NCBI RefSeq assembly: GCF_005938105.1
Contig: NZ_VCPE01000002.1
Location: 372,001 to 436,000 of the forward strand
Reading direction: 5' to 3'
DNA: 64,000 bases
Source of the DNA: Brucella haematophila
Lineage (GTDB): Bacteria; Pseudomonadota; Alphaproteobacteria; Rhizobiales; Rhizobiaceae
Shown piece after piece: positions 48,857-59,844 of this stretch (the stretch's first letter is position 1; every line of letters starts with the position of its first letter). The notes beneath the pieces are model-generated. The model did not search any database. It was given only the letters and a program-made list of their open reading frames with translations, and was not told the origin of the DNA. The translations under genes were made by a program, and so were the position numbers.

Positions 48857-49993
48857 ATGAATGCGCCTTCGCCCGCACATGACAGTGTCACCGTTCCGGT
48901 TTCGCTGGGAGAGCGCTCTTACGATATCCTGATCGGCAAGGGCCTTGTCGACCGTGCGGGGGCGGAAGTTGCCAAGCGACTGAAGGGCGCGCGCGTTGCC
49001 ATCGTCACCGATGAAAATGTCGCCAAGGCGCATCTCGAACGGCTGACGGCAAGTTTCAATCAGGCGGGCATAGAAGCGACACCGGTTGTTGTCGCACCCG
49101 GCGAAAAGTCCAAATCCTTCGCGACGCTTGAAACCGTCACCAATGCCATTCTGGCCGCAAGGCTGGAGCGCGGCGATGCGCTGGTTGCTTTTGGCGGCGG
49201 TGTGGTGGGCGACCTGTCCGGTTTTGTGGCGGGTATTGTGCGTCGCGGCATGAATTTCGTGCAAATGCCGACCTCGCTTCTGGCGCAGGTGGATTCGTCA
49301 GTGGGCGGCAAGACGGGCATCAACACCGCTTATGGCAAGAACCTCGTTGGCGTCTTCTACCAGCCGCAGCTGGTACTTGCCGATACGGATGTGCTGGATA
49401 CGCTGAGCCCGCGTGAATTCCGGGCTGGTTATGCCGAAGTCGCCAAATATGGTCTCATCGACCGCCCGGATTTCTTCGCTTGGCTGGAGAAGAACTGGCA
49501 GGAAGTTTTTGCCGGCGGCCCGGCGCGAACCGAAGCCATTGCCGAATCCTGCCGTTCGAAGGCCGCCGTGGTGGCGCGCGACGAGCGCGAAACCGGCGAC
49601 CGCGCGCTTCTTAATCTCGGCCATACATTCGGCCATGCGCTGGAAACGGCGACTGGCTATGATTCCAGCCGTCTGGTGCATGGTGAGGGTGTGGCCATCG
49701 GCATGGCGCTGGCGCATCGTTTTTCGGTGAAGATGAATCTGGCCGGTGTGGAAGCGGTGGAGCGGGTCGAGGCGCATCTGAAGGCCGTAGGCCTCCCGAC
49801 CGCACTGTCCGACGTTCCGGGCGGCTTGCCGCCTGCGGAAAAGCTGATGGACTATATCGCGCAGGACAAGAAGGTGGCGCGGGGCGCACTTACCTTCATC
49901 CTAACGCATGGTATCGGCCAGTCCTTCATCGCCAAGGATGTGCCGCCTGCTGCCGTTCTGGAGTTTCTGAAGGAACGTCTGGCTACCGCATAA
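48857..49993 (+). CDS. aroB: 3-dehydroquinate synthase
   Basis: Second enzyme of the shikimate pathway, converting DAHP to 3-dehydroquinate with NAD and a divalent metal. The 378-aa protein has [43 protein letters not shown] and the metal-binding [11 protein letters not shown] and [20 protein letters not shown] precedes the ATG. It is downstream of aroK and probably co-transcribed with it and the CorC/HlyC gene. Confidence 0.96.
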   Translation: MNAPSPAHDSVTVPVSLGERSYDILIGKGLVDRAGAEVAKRLKGARVAIVTDENVAKAHLERLTASFNQAGIEATPVVVAPGEKSKSFATLETVTNAILAARLERGDALVAFGGGVVGDLSGFVAGIVRRGMNFVQMPTSLLAQVDSSVGGKTGINTAYGKNLVGVFYQPQLVLADTDVLDTLSPREFRAGYAEVAKYGLIDRPDFFAWLEKNWQEVFAGGPARTEAIAESCRSKAAVVARDERETGDRALLNLGHTFGHALETATGYDSSRLVHGEGVAIGMALAHRFSVKMNLAGVEAVERVEAHLKAVGLPTALSDVPGGLPPAEKLMDYIAQDKKVARGALTFILTHGIGQSFIAKDVPPAAVLEFLKERLATA

Positions 49994-50041
49994 TTCTCAT
50001 AGCGCAACCGGTCGGCGCGGACGGAAAAGGAGATCGATGGG

Positions 50042-51355
50042 ATGGTTTTCGAACTCTGGATCATGTGCGGGATCATCCTGCTTTGTGTCATTCTGTCGGC
50101 CTTTTTCTCCGGTTCCGAAACGGCGCTGACCGCCGCATCCCGTGCGCGCATGCACTCGCTGGAAAATCAGGGCGACGAGCGCGCCGAAGTCGTGCAACAA
50201 TTGATCGGCAGGCGCGACCGGCTTATCGGCGCGCTGCTGATCGGCAATAATCTCGCCAATATTCTCGCATCCTCGATCGCCACCAGCATTTTCCTGACCT
50301 TCTTTGGCGATGCCGGTGTGGCCTATGCCACCATCGCCATGACGGTCATTCTGGTGATCTTCGCGGAAGTGCTGCCAAAATCCTGGGCGATTTCCGCGCC
50401 AGATCGCTTTTCGCTGGCGGTGGCGCGCGCCGTTTCCGTGGTGGTCTCGGTGATCGGCCCGATCTCGACGGCGATCAACTGGATCGTGCGTACAATCCTG
50501 CGGCTATTCGGCATCAATCTCGCGGCTGGCCGCTCGATGCTTTCGGCGCATGACGAATTGCGCGGCGCGGTGGAAGTTCTGCATCGCGACGGTTCGGTGA
50601 TCAAGGAAGACCGCGACCAGCTGGGCGGTCTTCTCGATCTCAAGGAGCTGGAAGTCAGCGACGTCATGGTGCACCGCACGGCGATGGGAACCATCAATGC
50701 CGATGCGCCAGCCGAGCAGATCGTCGGTGATATTCTGGCAAGCCCGCACACGCGCATGCCGGTCTGGCGCAACGATATCGACAATATCGTCGGTATTATT
50801 CACACCAAGGATCTGGTGCGGGCGCTTTATGATGTCGATAATGACTTCAGCCGCATCGACATTATGAAAGTGGCCAGCAAGCCGTGGTTCGTGCCGGATA
50901 CGACAACCTTGCAGGACCAGCTGAACGCCTTTTTGCGCCGCAAGGCGCATATCGCCATCGTGGTGGACGAATATGGTGATGTGCAGGGTCTGGTGACGCT
51001 GGAAGACATTCTGGAAGAAATCGTCGGTGATATTGCCGATGAACACGATATCGACATGCAGGGTGTCCGCCTGCAACCGGACGGTTCGTTCATTGTCGAC
51101 GGATCACTGCCGATTCGCGATCTCAACCGGGCGCTCGACTGGTCGTTGCCCGATGAGGAAGCGACGACGATTGCCGGGCTGGTCATTCATGAAACCCAGT
51201 CGATCCCCGAAGTGAAGCAGGCCTTCACCTTTCACGGCAAGCGGTTCTCCGTGTTGAAAAAGGAGAAAAACCGCCTGACGCGTCTGCGTATCGTAACGCT
51301 CGATGCTGATGGAAAACCGATTGTAGCCGTTGGCGTTCTGCCGCCGCGTACCTAA
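50042..51355 (+). CDS. HlyC/CorC (CNNM) family membrane protein with CBS domains
   Basis: A 437-aa protein: a CNNM transmembrane domain (about residues 1-190, three or four hydrophobic segments, with FFSGSETALTAASRARM), two CBS domains (about 205-335, VMVHRTAM and MPVWRNDIDNIVGIIHTKDLV, VDEYGDVQGLVTLEDILEEIVGDI) and a C-terminal CorC_HlyC domain. The family is linked to magnesium or cobalt homeostasis. AAGGAG lies upstream of the ATG, and aroB ends 48 bp earlier. Confidence 0.92.
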   Translation: MVFELWIMCGIILLCVILSAFFSGSETALTAASRARMHSLENQGDERAEVVQQLIGRRDRLIGALLIGNNLANILASSIATSIFLTFFGDAGVAYATIAMTVILVIFAEVLPKSWAISAPDRFSLAVARAVSVVVSVIGPISTAINWIVRTILRLFGINLAAGRSMLSAHDELRGAVEVLHRDGSVIKEDRDQLGGLLDLKELEVSDVMVHRTAMGTINADAPAEQIVGDILASPHTRMPVWRNDIDNIVGIIHTKDLVRALYDVDNDFSRIDIMKVASKPWFVPDTTTLQDQLNAFLRRKAHIAIVVDEYGDVQGLVTLEDILEEIVGDIADEHDIDMQGVRLQPDGSFIVDGSLPIRDLNRALDWSLPDEEATTIAGLVIHETQSIPEVKQAFTFHGKRFSVLKKEKNRLTRLRIVTLDADGKPIVAVGVLPPRT

Positions 51356-51394
51356 ATAGCACTACAGTTGCATTCTTCGTGAAGCCGGTCTGCA

Positions 51395-51480
51395 ACGAGC
51401 AATTTCCTGTGTTCCGGTGCTCACGTACGTTGAAGTACGCTCCGCTCCGGTGCTCGAAAATCACTCGTTTCGCCGCGGCC
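51395..51480. repeat. Palindromic intergenic repeat
   Basis: The segment around TCCGGTGCTCACGTACG, TTGAA, and GTACGCTCCGCTCCGGTGCT has a short inverted core (ACGTAC/GTACG) flanked by two copies of TCCGGTGCTC. Sequences of this kind are widespread intergenic repeats in Brucella and other Rhizobiales. Copy number was not checked here. Confidence 0.5.
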
Positions 51481-51512
51481 TGACGAATTTGCCGCTGTAG
51501 TGATTGGCAGGA

Positions 51513-51827
51513 TCAGCGGCGCGTCGGTTCGCCGGGGGCAGACGGTTCCAGCGCCAATGCATGAACGCCGTTGTTCAATTCGTCCTTGAGGACTTCGTTG
51601 ATGGCGCGATGACGCTGAACGCGACTCAGGCCCGTGAAGGCATCGGAGACGATACGGACGCGAAAATGCGTCTCGCCCGAGCCGTCGAAAGCTGCATGAT
51701 GATCGCTGTCGTGATGATGATGGCCAGCGTGAAGATGGCTTTCATTAATGATTTCAAGCCGTTCTGGCGCGAAAGCTGTTGTAAGCTTTGCTTGCATCAC
51801 GTCTTGTTTGCTATTGTGAATGGACAT
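51513..51827 (-). CDS. bolA: BolA family protein
   Basis: A 104-aa protein of the BolA/IbaG family, which works with monothiol glutaredoxins in Fe-S and iron regulation. VSDAFTGLSRVQRHRAINEVL and LNNGVHALAL are the conserved C-terminal signature, and ETHFRVRIVS precedes them. A His-rich HLHAGHHHHDSDHH insert lies where the variable loop is. Divergent from the J-domain gene. Confidence 0.9.
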   Translation of the reverse strand: MSIHNSKQDVMQAKLTTAFAPERLEIINESHLHAGHHHHDSDHHAAFDGSGETHFRVRIVSDAFTGLSRVQRHRAINEVLKDELNNGVHALALEPSAPGEPTRR

Positions 51828-52015
51828 TTGGGCTGGTTCTCCCCATATACACGCTGTGCTTCATATAGACTCAAGCCCCGACGGCCCAAGGTGGGGCAAA
51901 TCCGCACAGGAAACTAATCCGCTTCAAAATTTCGCCCTGTTGAAATGGCTAAAAGCCCAACCGGACGAAATGTCAATTCTTGTTTAGCAACCCCTTAATC
52001 CGCATAATTGATTCG

Positions 52016-52645
52016 ATGACCACGAACTCCAAACTTTTCGACAGTATCCGCATTCGCCCGAAGAAGACGCAGCAGGCCAAGTCCAGTGGCCCCTGCTGTC
52101 AGTGGGACGGTTGTGACAAGCCTGGCACGCATCGCGCGCCGGTCGGACGCATGCGCGAAGGGGAATATTTCCACTTCTGCATCGATCACGTGCGGGAATA
52201 TAATAAGAATTTCAACTATTTCTCCGGCCTCGCCGATGGAGATATCGCCAAGTTCCAGAAGGACGCCGTCACTGGCCATCGTCCGACCTGGTCCACGACG
52301 GCGAATTCGACGGCGAAGGCGCGCACCTCGCCGGACGTGGCAAAGATGCGCTCCGGATCGGCTTCCTATCACAACCGTATCCGCGATCCGTTCAATTTCG
52401 TGAAGGAAGCCAAGGGGCAGGAACCGGGGGCGACAGCCAAGCGCAAGCCGCGCACGCTGGAAATCAAAGCGCTCGCTACACTCGGACTTGAACCAAATTC
52501 GACTAGCGATAAGATTAAGGCGCGCTATAAAGAGCTGGTAAAACAGCACCATCCCGATGCGAATGGTGGTGACCGCGGTTCTGAAGAGAGATTCCGCGAT
52601 GTCATTCAGGCTTACCAATTGCTCAAGCAGGCAGGTTTTTGCTAG
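52016..52645 (+). CDS. J-domain (DnaJ-like) protein
   Basis: A 209-aa protein with a cysteine-bearing N-terminal region (PCCQWDGCDKPG, FCIDHVREYNKNFNYF) and a C-terminal J domain (about 155-209) containing the HPD motif in KQHHPDANGGDR. It is expected to stimulate an Hsp70. ATG 52016 is preferred over the TTG at 51980. This architecture, with the J domain at the end, is typical of alphaproteobacteria and has no settled function. cobS lies 270 bp downstream. Confidence 0.9.
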   Translation: MTTNSKLFDSIRIRPKKTQQAKSSGPCCQWDGCDKPGTHRAPVGRMREGEYFHFCIDHVREYNKNFNYFSGLADGDIAKFQKDAVTGHRPTWSTTANSTAKARTSPDVAKMRSGSASYHNRIRDPFNFVKEAKGQEPGATAKRKPRTLEIKALATLGLEPNSTSDKIKARYKELVKQHHPDANGGDRGSEERFRDVIQAYQLLKQAGFC

Positions 52646-52657
52646 AGCATGAGGGCT

Positions 52658-52685
52658 CGGCCAGTCTTGAACTGGCCGGTTTTCG
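52658..52685 (+). terminator. Terminator after the J-domain gene
   Basis: CGGCCAGT and ACTGGCCG pair in an 8-bp stem with loop CTTGA, followed by GTTTTCG, 13 bp after the stop codon. Confidence 0.7.
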
Positions 52686-52869
52686 ATTGATTAAGTCGAG
52701 CTGTGGCTCAAGCCGCATTTATGCGACGCCAGATGTTGTCATTTGGCTGCAAAATGCTCTGACGGACATTCTCCTGCCGTGCTGCCAAGCGCGGATTCAA
52801 GCATGGATGCCCGCAACGAACGACGGAAGGGGCATACCACCGGCTTGCCGGACATCATGCCCCGGATGA

Positions 52870-53904
<1,035 letters not shown>

Positions 53905-54023
53905 TGCTGTTCTCCTGAAAGCGGAGACCGCTTTCAGGGCAAAGACAAGCATGAGGAAAATTGACGATACCTGTCGCCGCTATGGCGACAGGGCCTTGAT
54001 TTGATGGGAAGCAGGATAGGCAT

Positions 54024-55940
54024 ATGTCAGGCCAGATGTCAGGAATGGGCGACAATTCGCGTGAGCGCAAGCCGGGGCCAGTGGACTCCGAGCCGTTCAA
54101 GCGCGCGGTAACAGCTTGCATGCGCGCCATTTCCGGCGAAAACGAGCTGGAAGTGGCGTTCAGCAATGATCGCCCCGCTCTGACGGCCAATCGCGCCCGA
54201 CTGCCCGATCTGCCAAAACGCCCGACCGCGCATGATATTGCGGTTACCCGTGGCCTTGGCGACTCGATGGCGCTGCGTCAGGCGCGTCACAATCCCCGTA
54301 TTCATGCGCAGCTCGCGCCGGAAGGCAAACAGGCGCGCGCCATTTATGACGCCGTTGAGCAGGCCCGTGTCGAGGCAATCGGCGCGCGCGCCATGGCTGG
54401 CGTTGCCGACAATCTGGCGACCATGCTGGCAGACAAATATGCCAAGGCGAATTTCTCCGCCGTTACCGATAAGGAAGATGCGCCGCTTGAAGAAGCGGTG
54501 TCGCTGCTCTTGCGCGAAAAGCTGACCGGACGGGCAGCACCGTCCGAAGCTGGTCAGGTGCTGGAGCTGTGGCGCGACTGGATCGAGCAGAAGGCTGGCG
54601 GCGATCTGGCGCGTCTGGGTGAAAACCTCGACGATCAGCAGGCTTTTGCGCGCACTGTTCGCGATATGCTCGCATCCATGGACATGGCTGAAGAGCTGTC
54701 GCAGGAAGAGCCGAGCGACGATCAGGAACAGAACGAAGAACAGACGCCCGATTCCGACGAGAACGAGGAAGGCGGCGACGAGAGCCAGGAAGGCTCCGAT
54801 TCCGCTGAAAGCGAAGAATCCGACAGCTCGAGCGAAGAAGGCGAGCAGGGCGAGATGGATGCTGCCGATGCATCCGCCGACGATATGGATGACAGCGAGG
54901 ATATCGACGCGGAAACGCCGGGCGATACGCGCCGTCCCAATCAGCCTTTCGGCAATTTTGCCGAACAGATCGACTATAAGGTTTTCACACGCGAATTCGA
55001 CGAAGAGGTTGAGGCGACAGATCTGTGCGACGAGGCCGAACTGGATCGTCTGCGTGGCTTCCTCGACAAGCAGCTTGCCAACCTTCAGGGCGTGGTGGGT
55101 CGTCTGGCCAATCGTCTCCAGCGCCGCCTGATGGCGCAACAGAGCCGCTCCTGGGATTTCGATCTGGAAGAGGGTTATCTCGACTCGGCTCGGCTCGTGC
55201 GCATCGTGATCGATCCGACCCAGCCTCTGTCCTACAAGATGGAGCGCGACACGGATTTCCGCGATACGGTCGTGACGCTGGTTCTGGACAATTCCGGCTC
55301 CATGCGTGGTCGTCCGATCACGGTTGCGGCCACCTGCGCCGATATTCTGGCCCGCACGCTGGAACGTTGTGGCGTGAAGGTAGAAATCCTCGGCTTCACC
55401 ACCAAGGCCTGGAAGGGTGGTCAGTCGCGCGAGGCGTGGTTGTCGCGGGGCAAGCCAGCCAATCCGGGTCGTCTCAATGATCTGCGCCATATCGTCTATA
55501 AGAGCGCTGACGCGCCATGGCGTCGTGCACGGCGCAATCTTGGCCTGATGATGCGTGAAGGCCTCCTCAAAGAGAATATCGACGGTGAAGCGCTGATCTG
55601 GGCGCATCAGCGCCTGTTGGGCCGGCCAGAGCAGCGCAAGATCCTGATGATGATCTCCGATGGCGCGCCGGTCGACGATTCGACGCTGTCGGTCAATCCG
55701 GGCAACTATCTGGAGCGCCATCTGCGCGCAGTGATCGAAGAGATCGAAACGCGTTCGCCAGTCGAGCTGATCGCTATCGGTATCGGCCATGACGTGACGC
55801 GCTATTACCGTCGCGCTGTGACGATTGTCGACGCGGAAGAGCTGGCAGGCGCAATGACCGAGCAGCTTGCATCCCTGTTCGAGGAACAGGGCGCGGCAGC
55901 AACGGGTAACGGCAAACGCCGGGCTGGCGGAAGACGCTAG
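54024..55940 (+). CDS. cobT: Cobaltochelatase subunit CobT
   Basis: A 638-aa partner of CobS. The N-terminal CobT domain ([20 protein letters not shown]) is followed by an extremely acidic linker (about residues 232-305, Glu/Asp/Ser) and a VWA domain with the MIDAS motif LDNSGSMRG near 421-429 and [15 protein letters not shown]. The linker explains a long antisense open frame on the other strand, which is not a gene. CobT keeps the chelatase complex together in the cytoplasm. Confidence 0.95.
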   Translation: MSGQMSGMGDNSRERKPGPVDSEPFKRAVTACMRAISGENELEVAFSNDRPALTANRARLPDLPKRPTAHDIAVTRGLGDSMALRQARHNPRIHAQLAPEGKQARAIYDAVEQARVEAIGARAMAGVADNLATMLADKYAKANFSAVTDKEDAPLEEAVSLLLREKLTGRAAPSEAGQVLELWRDWIEQKAGGDLARLGENLDDQQAFARTVRDMLASMDMAEELSQEEPSDDQEQNEEQTPDSDENEEGGDESQEGSDSAESEESDSSSEEGEQGEMDAADASADDMDDSEDIDAETPGDTRRPNQPFGNFAEQIDYKVFTREFDEEVEATDLCDEAELDRLRGFLDKQLANLQGVVGRLANRLQRRLMAQQSRSWDFDLEEGYLDSARLVRIVIDPTQPLSYKMERDTDFRDTVVTLVLDNSGSMRGRPITVAATCADILARTLERCGVKVEILGFTTKAWKGGQSREAWLSRGKPANPGRLNDLRHIVYKSADAPWRRARRNLGLMMREGLLKENIDGEALIWAHQRLLGRPEQRKILMMISDGAPVDDSTLSVNPGNYLERHLRAVIEEIETRSPVELIAIGIGHDVTRYYRRAVTIVDAEELAGAMTEQLASLFEEQGAAATGNGKRRAGGRR

Positions 55941-56013
55941 AGCGGTTCCGGTTAAAACGGAATCGTGGAACCGCTCTATCTATTTGTTTCGACGCATTAT
56001 CCGACGCAAAACC

Positions 56014-56038
56014 GCTTCGCACTTTTGCTGGAAATGCT
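56014..56038. repeat. Dispersed 25-bp repeat, copy 1
   Basis: GCTTCGCACTTTTGCTGGAA, then A or T, then TGCT, occurs here and at 57301-57325 with a single difference. Both copies lie in intergenic DNA. It looks like a family of small genomic repeats of this lineage. Confidence 0.8.
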
Positions 56039-56045
56039 CTAAAAT

Positions 56046-56069
56046 AAAAGGGGCTCATGAGCCCCTTTT
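56046..56069. terminator. Bidirectional terminator between cobT and the VUT transporter gene
   Basis: A perfect 24-base palindrome, AAAAGGGGCTCA and its complement, with T-runs on both strands. It directly abuts the stop of the minus-strand transporter gene and lies about 105 bp after cobT. Confidence 0.9.
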
Positions 56070-56726
56070 TTATGCCTTTTCTACAGTCGCCCGACCCGAT
56101 GAATAAAGCGACGGGGCGAATATGGCGAGGATTGCGCCATAGGGAATTAGCATCAGCGTTCCCATGATGACCTTCACGAAGAAATCGCCGAAGGCGAGCG
56201 ATGCCCAGAGCGGTACGCCAAGGCCGAGGAACGATGCCGGTTCAGTCAGTGACGAATCTGGCATTCCCGTCAGCATATCGATCCATGCGAATTGTGCGGC
56301 AAAAGCGATCGAGAAGAAGAGGATCGTGTCCAGCACCGACCCGAACATGGCGGCGGCAAAGGGCGCCTTCCACCAGGTCTTGCGACGCAGGCGGTCGAAG
56401 ACGGTGATGTCCATTAGCTGTGCCAGCAGAAAGGCCGAGCCCGAAGCGATGGCGATACGTGGCGTTGCGAGCCAGATCGACATCACGACACCGAGCACGA
56501 AACCGGCATAGACGACCTTGCGCGCGGCGGCGGGGCCAAAGCGACGATTCGTCAGGTCATTGACCAGAAATGCGACCGGATAGGTGAAGGCGCCATAGGT
56601 CAGCACTTCGCCAAGGCCGAAATGCTGGAAAGGATACTGAACCAGAATATTCGATGCGGCGACCGCAACACACATGGCCAGTACAGCCGGCAAAAGCCGG
56701 GAAAATGCAGGATTCTCAATAGGCAT
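56070..56726 (-). CDS. VUT family membrane protein (YhhQ-type queuosine precursor transporter)
   Basis: A 218-aa integral membrane protein with about six hydrophobic segments (AVLAMCVAVAASNILVQY, YPVAFLVNDLTNRRFGP with the family's NDLxNR signature, KVVYAGFVLGVVMSIWLA). The family imports queuine or preQ0/preQ1. ATG 56726 is chosen for its AGGA ribosome-binding site 8 bases upstream and because it starts MPIENPAF; the frame extends to 56846. A strong hairpin in its leader could attenuate expression. Confidence 0.88.
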   Translation of the reverse strand: MPIENPAFSRLLPAVLAMCVAVAASNILVQYPFQHFGLGEVLTYGAFTYPVAFLVNDLTNRRFGPAAARKVVYAGFVLGVVMSIWLATPRIAIASGSAFLLAQLMDITVFDRLRRKTWWKAPFAAAMFGSVLDTILFFSIAFAAQFAWIDMLTGMPDSSLTEPASFLGLGVPLWASLAFGDFFVKVIMGTLMLIPYGAILAIFAPSLYSSGRATVEKA

Positions 56727-56753
56727 TTTTTTATCCTGGGTGATGGAACCAGC

Positions 56754-56784
56754 AAAAAAGGCCGACAAAATGTCAGCCTTTTTT
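56754..56784 (-). terminator. Terminator-like hairpin in the leader of the VUT transporter gene
   Basis: A 14-bp stem (56754-56767 with 56771-56784, one G-U pair) with a 3-base loop, whose 3' arm ends in six T on the minus strand. It lies 28 bp before the transporter ATG and about 120 bp after rpmB. It is either the rpmB terminator or, more interestingly, an attenuator in the transporter leader. Confidence 0.8.
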
Positions 56785-56875
56785 GTCAAATCTTCAAGAC
56801 TGTAATCTTCCAGCGCATATATCCGAAAACCATTCGGGATGTGCACTGTGTTCTGTCTGAAGCAAAATCCAATTC

Positions 56876-56894
56876 GAAAGGCCAGCAGCCTTTC
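56876..56894 (-). terminator. Possible terminator hairpin after rpmB
   Basis: GAAAGGC and GCCTTTC pair around a 5-base loop on the minus strand, 12 bp after the rpmB stop, followed by GAATTGGATTTT. The T-run is imperfect. Confidence 0.5.
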
Positions 56895-56905
56895 TGGATT
56901 ATTGC

Positions 56906-57202
56906 TTAGGCAGCAACAGCTTCAGCCTGCTTCTTCGCGATCTGGCGCTTCAGAAGACGAGCGCGCTGCGACAGTTCCTTGTCGTCAGACTTGACGAGGA
57001 AAGCGTCGAGGCCGCCGCGATGTTCAACCGAACGCAGAGCGTTGGCAGAAACGCGCAGACGATAGCTCTGGCCGAGTGCTTCGGAGATCAGCGTAACGTT
57101 GCAGAGGTTCGGCAGAAAGCGGCGACGCGTCTTGTTGTTCGCGTGGCTGACATTGTTGCCGTACTGGACCGACTTGCCGGTCAATTCACAAGCGCGGGAC
57201 AT
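56906..57202 (-). CDS. rpmB: 50S ribosomal protein L28
   Basis: A 98-aa ribosomal protein beginning [23 protein letters not shown] in overlapping pieces typical of L28, with [19 protein letters not shown] and [21 protein letters not shown] 57202 gives the normal length; the longer open frame to 57358 has no family similarity upstream. AGGTGAG lies upstream of the ATG. Monocistronic. Confidence 0.96.
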   Translation of the reverse strand: MSRACELTGKSVQYGNNVSHANNKTRRRFLPNLCNVTLISEALGQSYRLRVSANALRSVEHRGGLDAFLVKSDDKELSQRARLLKRQIAKKQAEAVAA

Positions 57203-57657
57203 TTTGGTCTCACCTTCAATTTTGTTTCCGGCCCTTTTCGTTTTCTTCGAAAAGCGAAAAGGTCCCTCGTTTTCTGTTCCTCGCAATCCCTTAGCAAAAT
57301 GCTTCGCACTTTTGCTGGAATTGCTCAGGCCCCGACCCGAATGTCCGAATTCAAGCATTCAAAGCAACTTAATGCTGCTGGCGCGCGATTTCGGACAGGC
57401 GGCCTATTGGGAAAGTCGCGTTTCTATAGTGACAGGAGCGCTTGCAGTCAAGTGAGATTCCGCCGCAATGCCGTAACAGCGCGGTTTTAAGGCATTCGCA
57501 TTGCCTTCACGAAACGTGGCGATCATAACTTCGCCGGTTTTGCTTGGCTTACACAGATACTGTATCGAAGAATCTCTCGCAACTTTTTGACAGCTCAATG
57601 TGGTTGAAAACCATAGGCCGCCACTTCCGGGCCGGGACGCAGAAAGGAACGCCGAAT
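57203..57657. other. Intergenic region between rpmB and the DUF3108 gene
   Basis: About 455 bp between divergent genes, holding the promoters of both. It contains copy 2 of the 25-bp repeat at 57301-57325. No hairpin, operator or small gene stands out in the remainder. Confidence 0.5.
57301..57325. repeat. Dispersed 25-bp repeat, copy 2
   Basis: Same 25-base sequence as at 56014-56038 with one substitution, here upstream of rpmB on its leader side. Confidence 0.8.
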
Positions 57658-58473
57658 ATGATCGAGCCGCCACTTTTATTGAAACCTGTACGGAATCGGC
57701 TGAAGGGGCTTGTTCTGTTGTCATGCGCTGGTTTCGCGCTGAATGCAGGAGTAGCACAGGCGGACGATCTCTACAGAACCGATTACGAGATATCGATTTT
57801 CGGTCTTTCCATTGCGCGCGCCGCCACCGAGACGACCGTTAGCGGCTCCCGATATAATCTGAACGGCAATTTCAAGACCTCCGGCCTCGCCCGCGTCTTC
57901 GATGACACCAAAGGAACCGTGCACGTCACCGGCAATGCGGTCAAAGGGCAGGTTATCCCAAGCACTTTCGATCTCAACTACAAGCACGGTCGAAAAGACA
58001 AGCGGACGACCATTCGTTTTGCCAATGGCAATGTCGTCGCGTCGGAAAACCAGCCGCCGGTGAAAAAGCGCGATCCATGGGTGGAAACGTCACCGCAGCA
58101 TCTGCTTAATGTCAGCGATCCGTTGAGCGCGCTGATGATTCCCGCTACCGATCCGCGTTCGGTCTGTAATCGCACGCTGAGCGTGTTTGACGGGCAGACG
58201 CGGGCAGACATCAAACTTTCCTTCAACGGCACCGAATCGTTCACCGCCGATGGCTTTACCGGCGAGTCGGTCATCTGCTCGGCCAAGTTCATTCCGATTT
58301 CCGGTTATCAGAAGGGCAAGAAGTCGATCGACTATCTGGCCAATAAGAGCCGCATCAGCGTTTCCTTCGCTTCCTTGGGCAATTCAGGCATCTATGCACC
58401 GGTCGTTGCGCGAATCAGCACACAGATCGGCACGCTGAAGATTTCCGCCTCGCGCTTCGAGAAGGTGAATTAA
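57658..58473 (+). CDS. DUF3108 domain-containing periplasmic protein
   Basis: A 271-aa exported protein of the DUF3108 family. A long signal peptide (about residues 1-36, hydrophobic GLVLLSCAGFALNAG, ending GVAQA) precedes YRTDYEISIFGLSIARAATET and the repeated beta-strand pattern of the family. ATG 57658 is chosen because AAAGGA lies 9 bases upstream and it opens the signal peptide. Function is not established; envelope localisation is likely. Confidence 0.88.
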   Translation: MIEPPLLLKPVRNRLKGLVLLSCAGFALNAGVAQADDLYRTDYEISIFGLSIARAATETTVSGSRYNLNGNFKTSGLARVFDDTKGTVHVTGNAVKGQVIPSTFDLNYKHGRKDKRTTIRFANGNVVASENQPPVKKRDPWVETSPQHLLNVSDPLSALMIPATDPRSVCNRTLSVFDGQTRADIKLSFNGTESFTADGFTGESVICSAKFIPISGYQKGKKSIDYLANKSRISVSFASLGNSGIYAPVVARISTQIGTLKISASRFEKVN

Positions 58474-58581
58474 AGAGATGAAGCGGCAGAATGCATGAAG
58501 CCAATACTTTACAGGGAGCAGAAAGCTCCAAACCGATCTTTGGAATAAGAAAGCGCCAACTGTTCGATTTGTGATAGTGTT

Positions 58582-59844
58582 CTAGTGGCAAGTAAAGGTG
58601 GTCTCGGTATGGGTTTCAAGCCCATCAACCATCTGAGTGGCCATGATTACATAGTCCCCTTTCTGCACGCTTTGTGTTCGAATGTCCCAACAGCCGGTTG
58701 ATTTCACAACAGGTTCAAACTTCTGCCAAAATTTGCCGTTTTTCGTAATTCCGACGTGGATAACGGTCTCTGGAGCACTCGCGGTGCCCCTTATGGCTAA
58801 TCGTGCATTACGTGGTATGATACATCCTGCGTCAGGATAATTGATTTCAAGTTTAGCGCCGAAGTCAAGGACGACAAGATGACTGTTTCCTTGAATTCTT
58901 TTGCCGTCCAATAAGTAAAGAATGTTTCTTTTTGCATCAAGCGCTGGAACAGGAAGAGTGTTATCTATGCCGTACAAGTAAATGCCTTCAGGTATATCAA
59001 TTCTTCTAATCAAATTGCAGCTATCTAGTTCGTAAATATTTACACATTTGCATCCAATAACATACAAAGTATCATCAATTTCATTAACAGATATAACTGA
59101 TTGATCAAAATAACCTTTCAAGTTTATCTGTTTTTCGAGGTAATATGAGTTATCCATATCGTAAAAATTTATATACTGACTTACGTCGATATCATTTCTA
59201 TAAATGACAATTAGATTTTTCCTCTTACTATCAACGGCGATGTCTCTTGCGGAGAAATCACTTTCACGGAAGTCTACAGCTTTATAGTGCTCTTCCGTAT
59301 CTATGTTTATGCAGTAGATTACTTTCGTTACAGAATCACAACAAAATACAAGTCCAGAAGGAGTGCAGCAAAGTGCAGTTAATTCTCCATTCATTCCGAA
59401 ACTAGATAGATCAATGAATTTTTCATAATCTCCAGTAATTGAATCTATTATAACTAATCCTGTCCCGTTTACGAAATATGCTTGAAATAAAATCTTTCGA
59501 TCATATTTAGAATAGTAATAATTTGTTCTACCTGTATATTTATTTATTGAACTAGGTATTCTATCAACTTGAGAAAAGAAAATTAAATTTTCGTCAATGA
59601 CGCTAATTTTATTCGATGTGGACCATGGAACGTAGAGATAGTTGTTATAGGAACTCACCTTAATATCTACTGGATTATCTATTTTGCTGGCTTTACCTCC
59701 ATAAGAAAAATTACCGGGGGCAACATAATTGATGCGTTCTATCTCCTTCCCGTTCGAAACGTATACAGCTCCAGTTGCATCGTTCACGGTGATGGAGCTG
59801 GGGGCATCGACAACTTTTATATAGTTTATTGCTGGCTTTATCAT
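58582..59844 (-). CDS. Orphan beta-propeller protein with C-terminal Ig-like domain, function unknown
   Basis: A 420-aa protein with repeated propeller blades (PSSITVNDATGAVYVSNGK, NPVDIKVSSYNNYLYVPWS, ARDIAVDSKRKNLIVIYRN, DDTLYVIGCKCVNIYEL, LDAKRNILYLLDGKRI) typical of NHL/YVTN-like propellers. A C-terminal domain of about 90 residues (INYPDAGCIIPRNARLAIRG to TETTFTCH) looks Ig-like. No signal peptide or membrane segment. Its AT-rich composition differs sharply from the flanking DUF3108 and merR genes and resembles the 9.7-21.6 kb island genes, so it was probably acquired. Start ATG 59844 is not supported by a strong ribosome-binding site. Confidence 0.8.
   Translation of the reverse strand: MIKPAINYIKVVDAPSSITVNDATGAVYVSNGKEIERINYVAPGNFSYGGKASKIDNPVDIKVSSYNNYLYVPWSTSNKISVIDENLIFFSQVDRIPSSINKYTGRTNYYYSKYDRKILFQAYFVNGTGLVIIDSITGDYEKFIDLSSFGMNGELTALCCTPSGLVFCCDSVTKVIYCINIDTEEHYKAVDFRESDFSARDIAVDSKRKNLIVIYRNDIDVSQYINFYDMDNSYYLEKQINLKGYFDQSVISVNEIDDTLYVIGCKCVNIYELDSCNLIRRIDIPEGIYLYGIDNTLPVPALDAKRNILYLLDGKRIQGNSHLVVLDFGAKLEINYPDAGCIIPRNARLAIRGTASAPETVIHVGITKNGKFWQKFEPVVKSTGCWDIRTQSVQKGDYVIMATQMVDGLETHTETTFTCH

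Noticed and set aside
54039-55790. 583-codon open frame on the minus strand
   Set aside because: It is the antisense shadow of cobT, whose codon bias and acidic linker keep the opposite frame open. The product has no family features.
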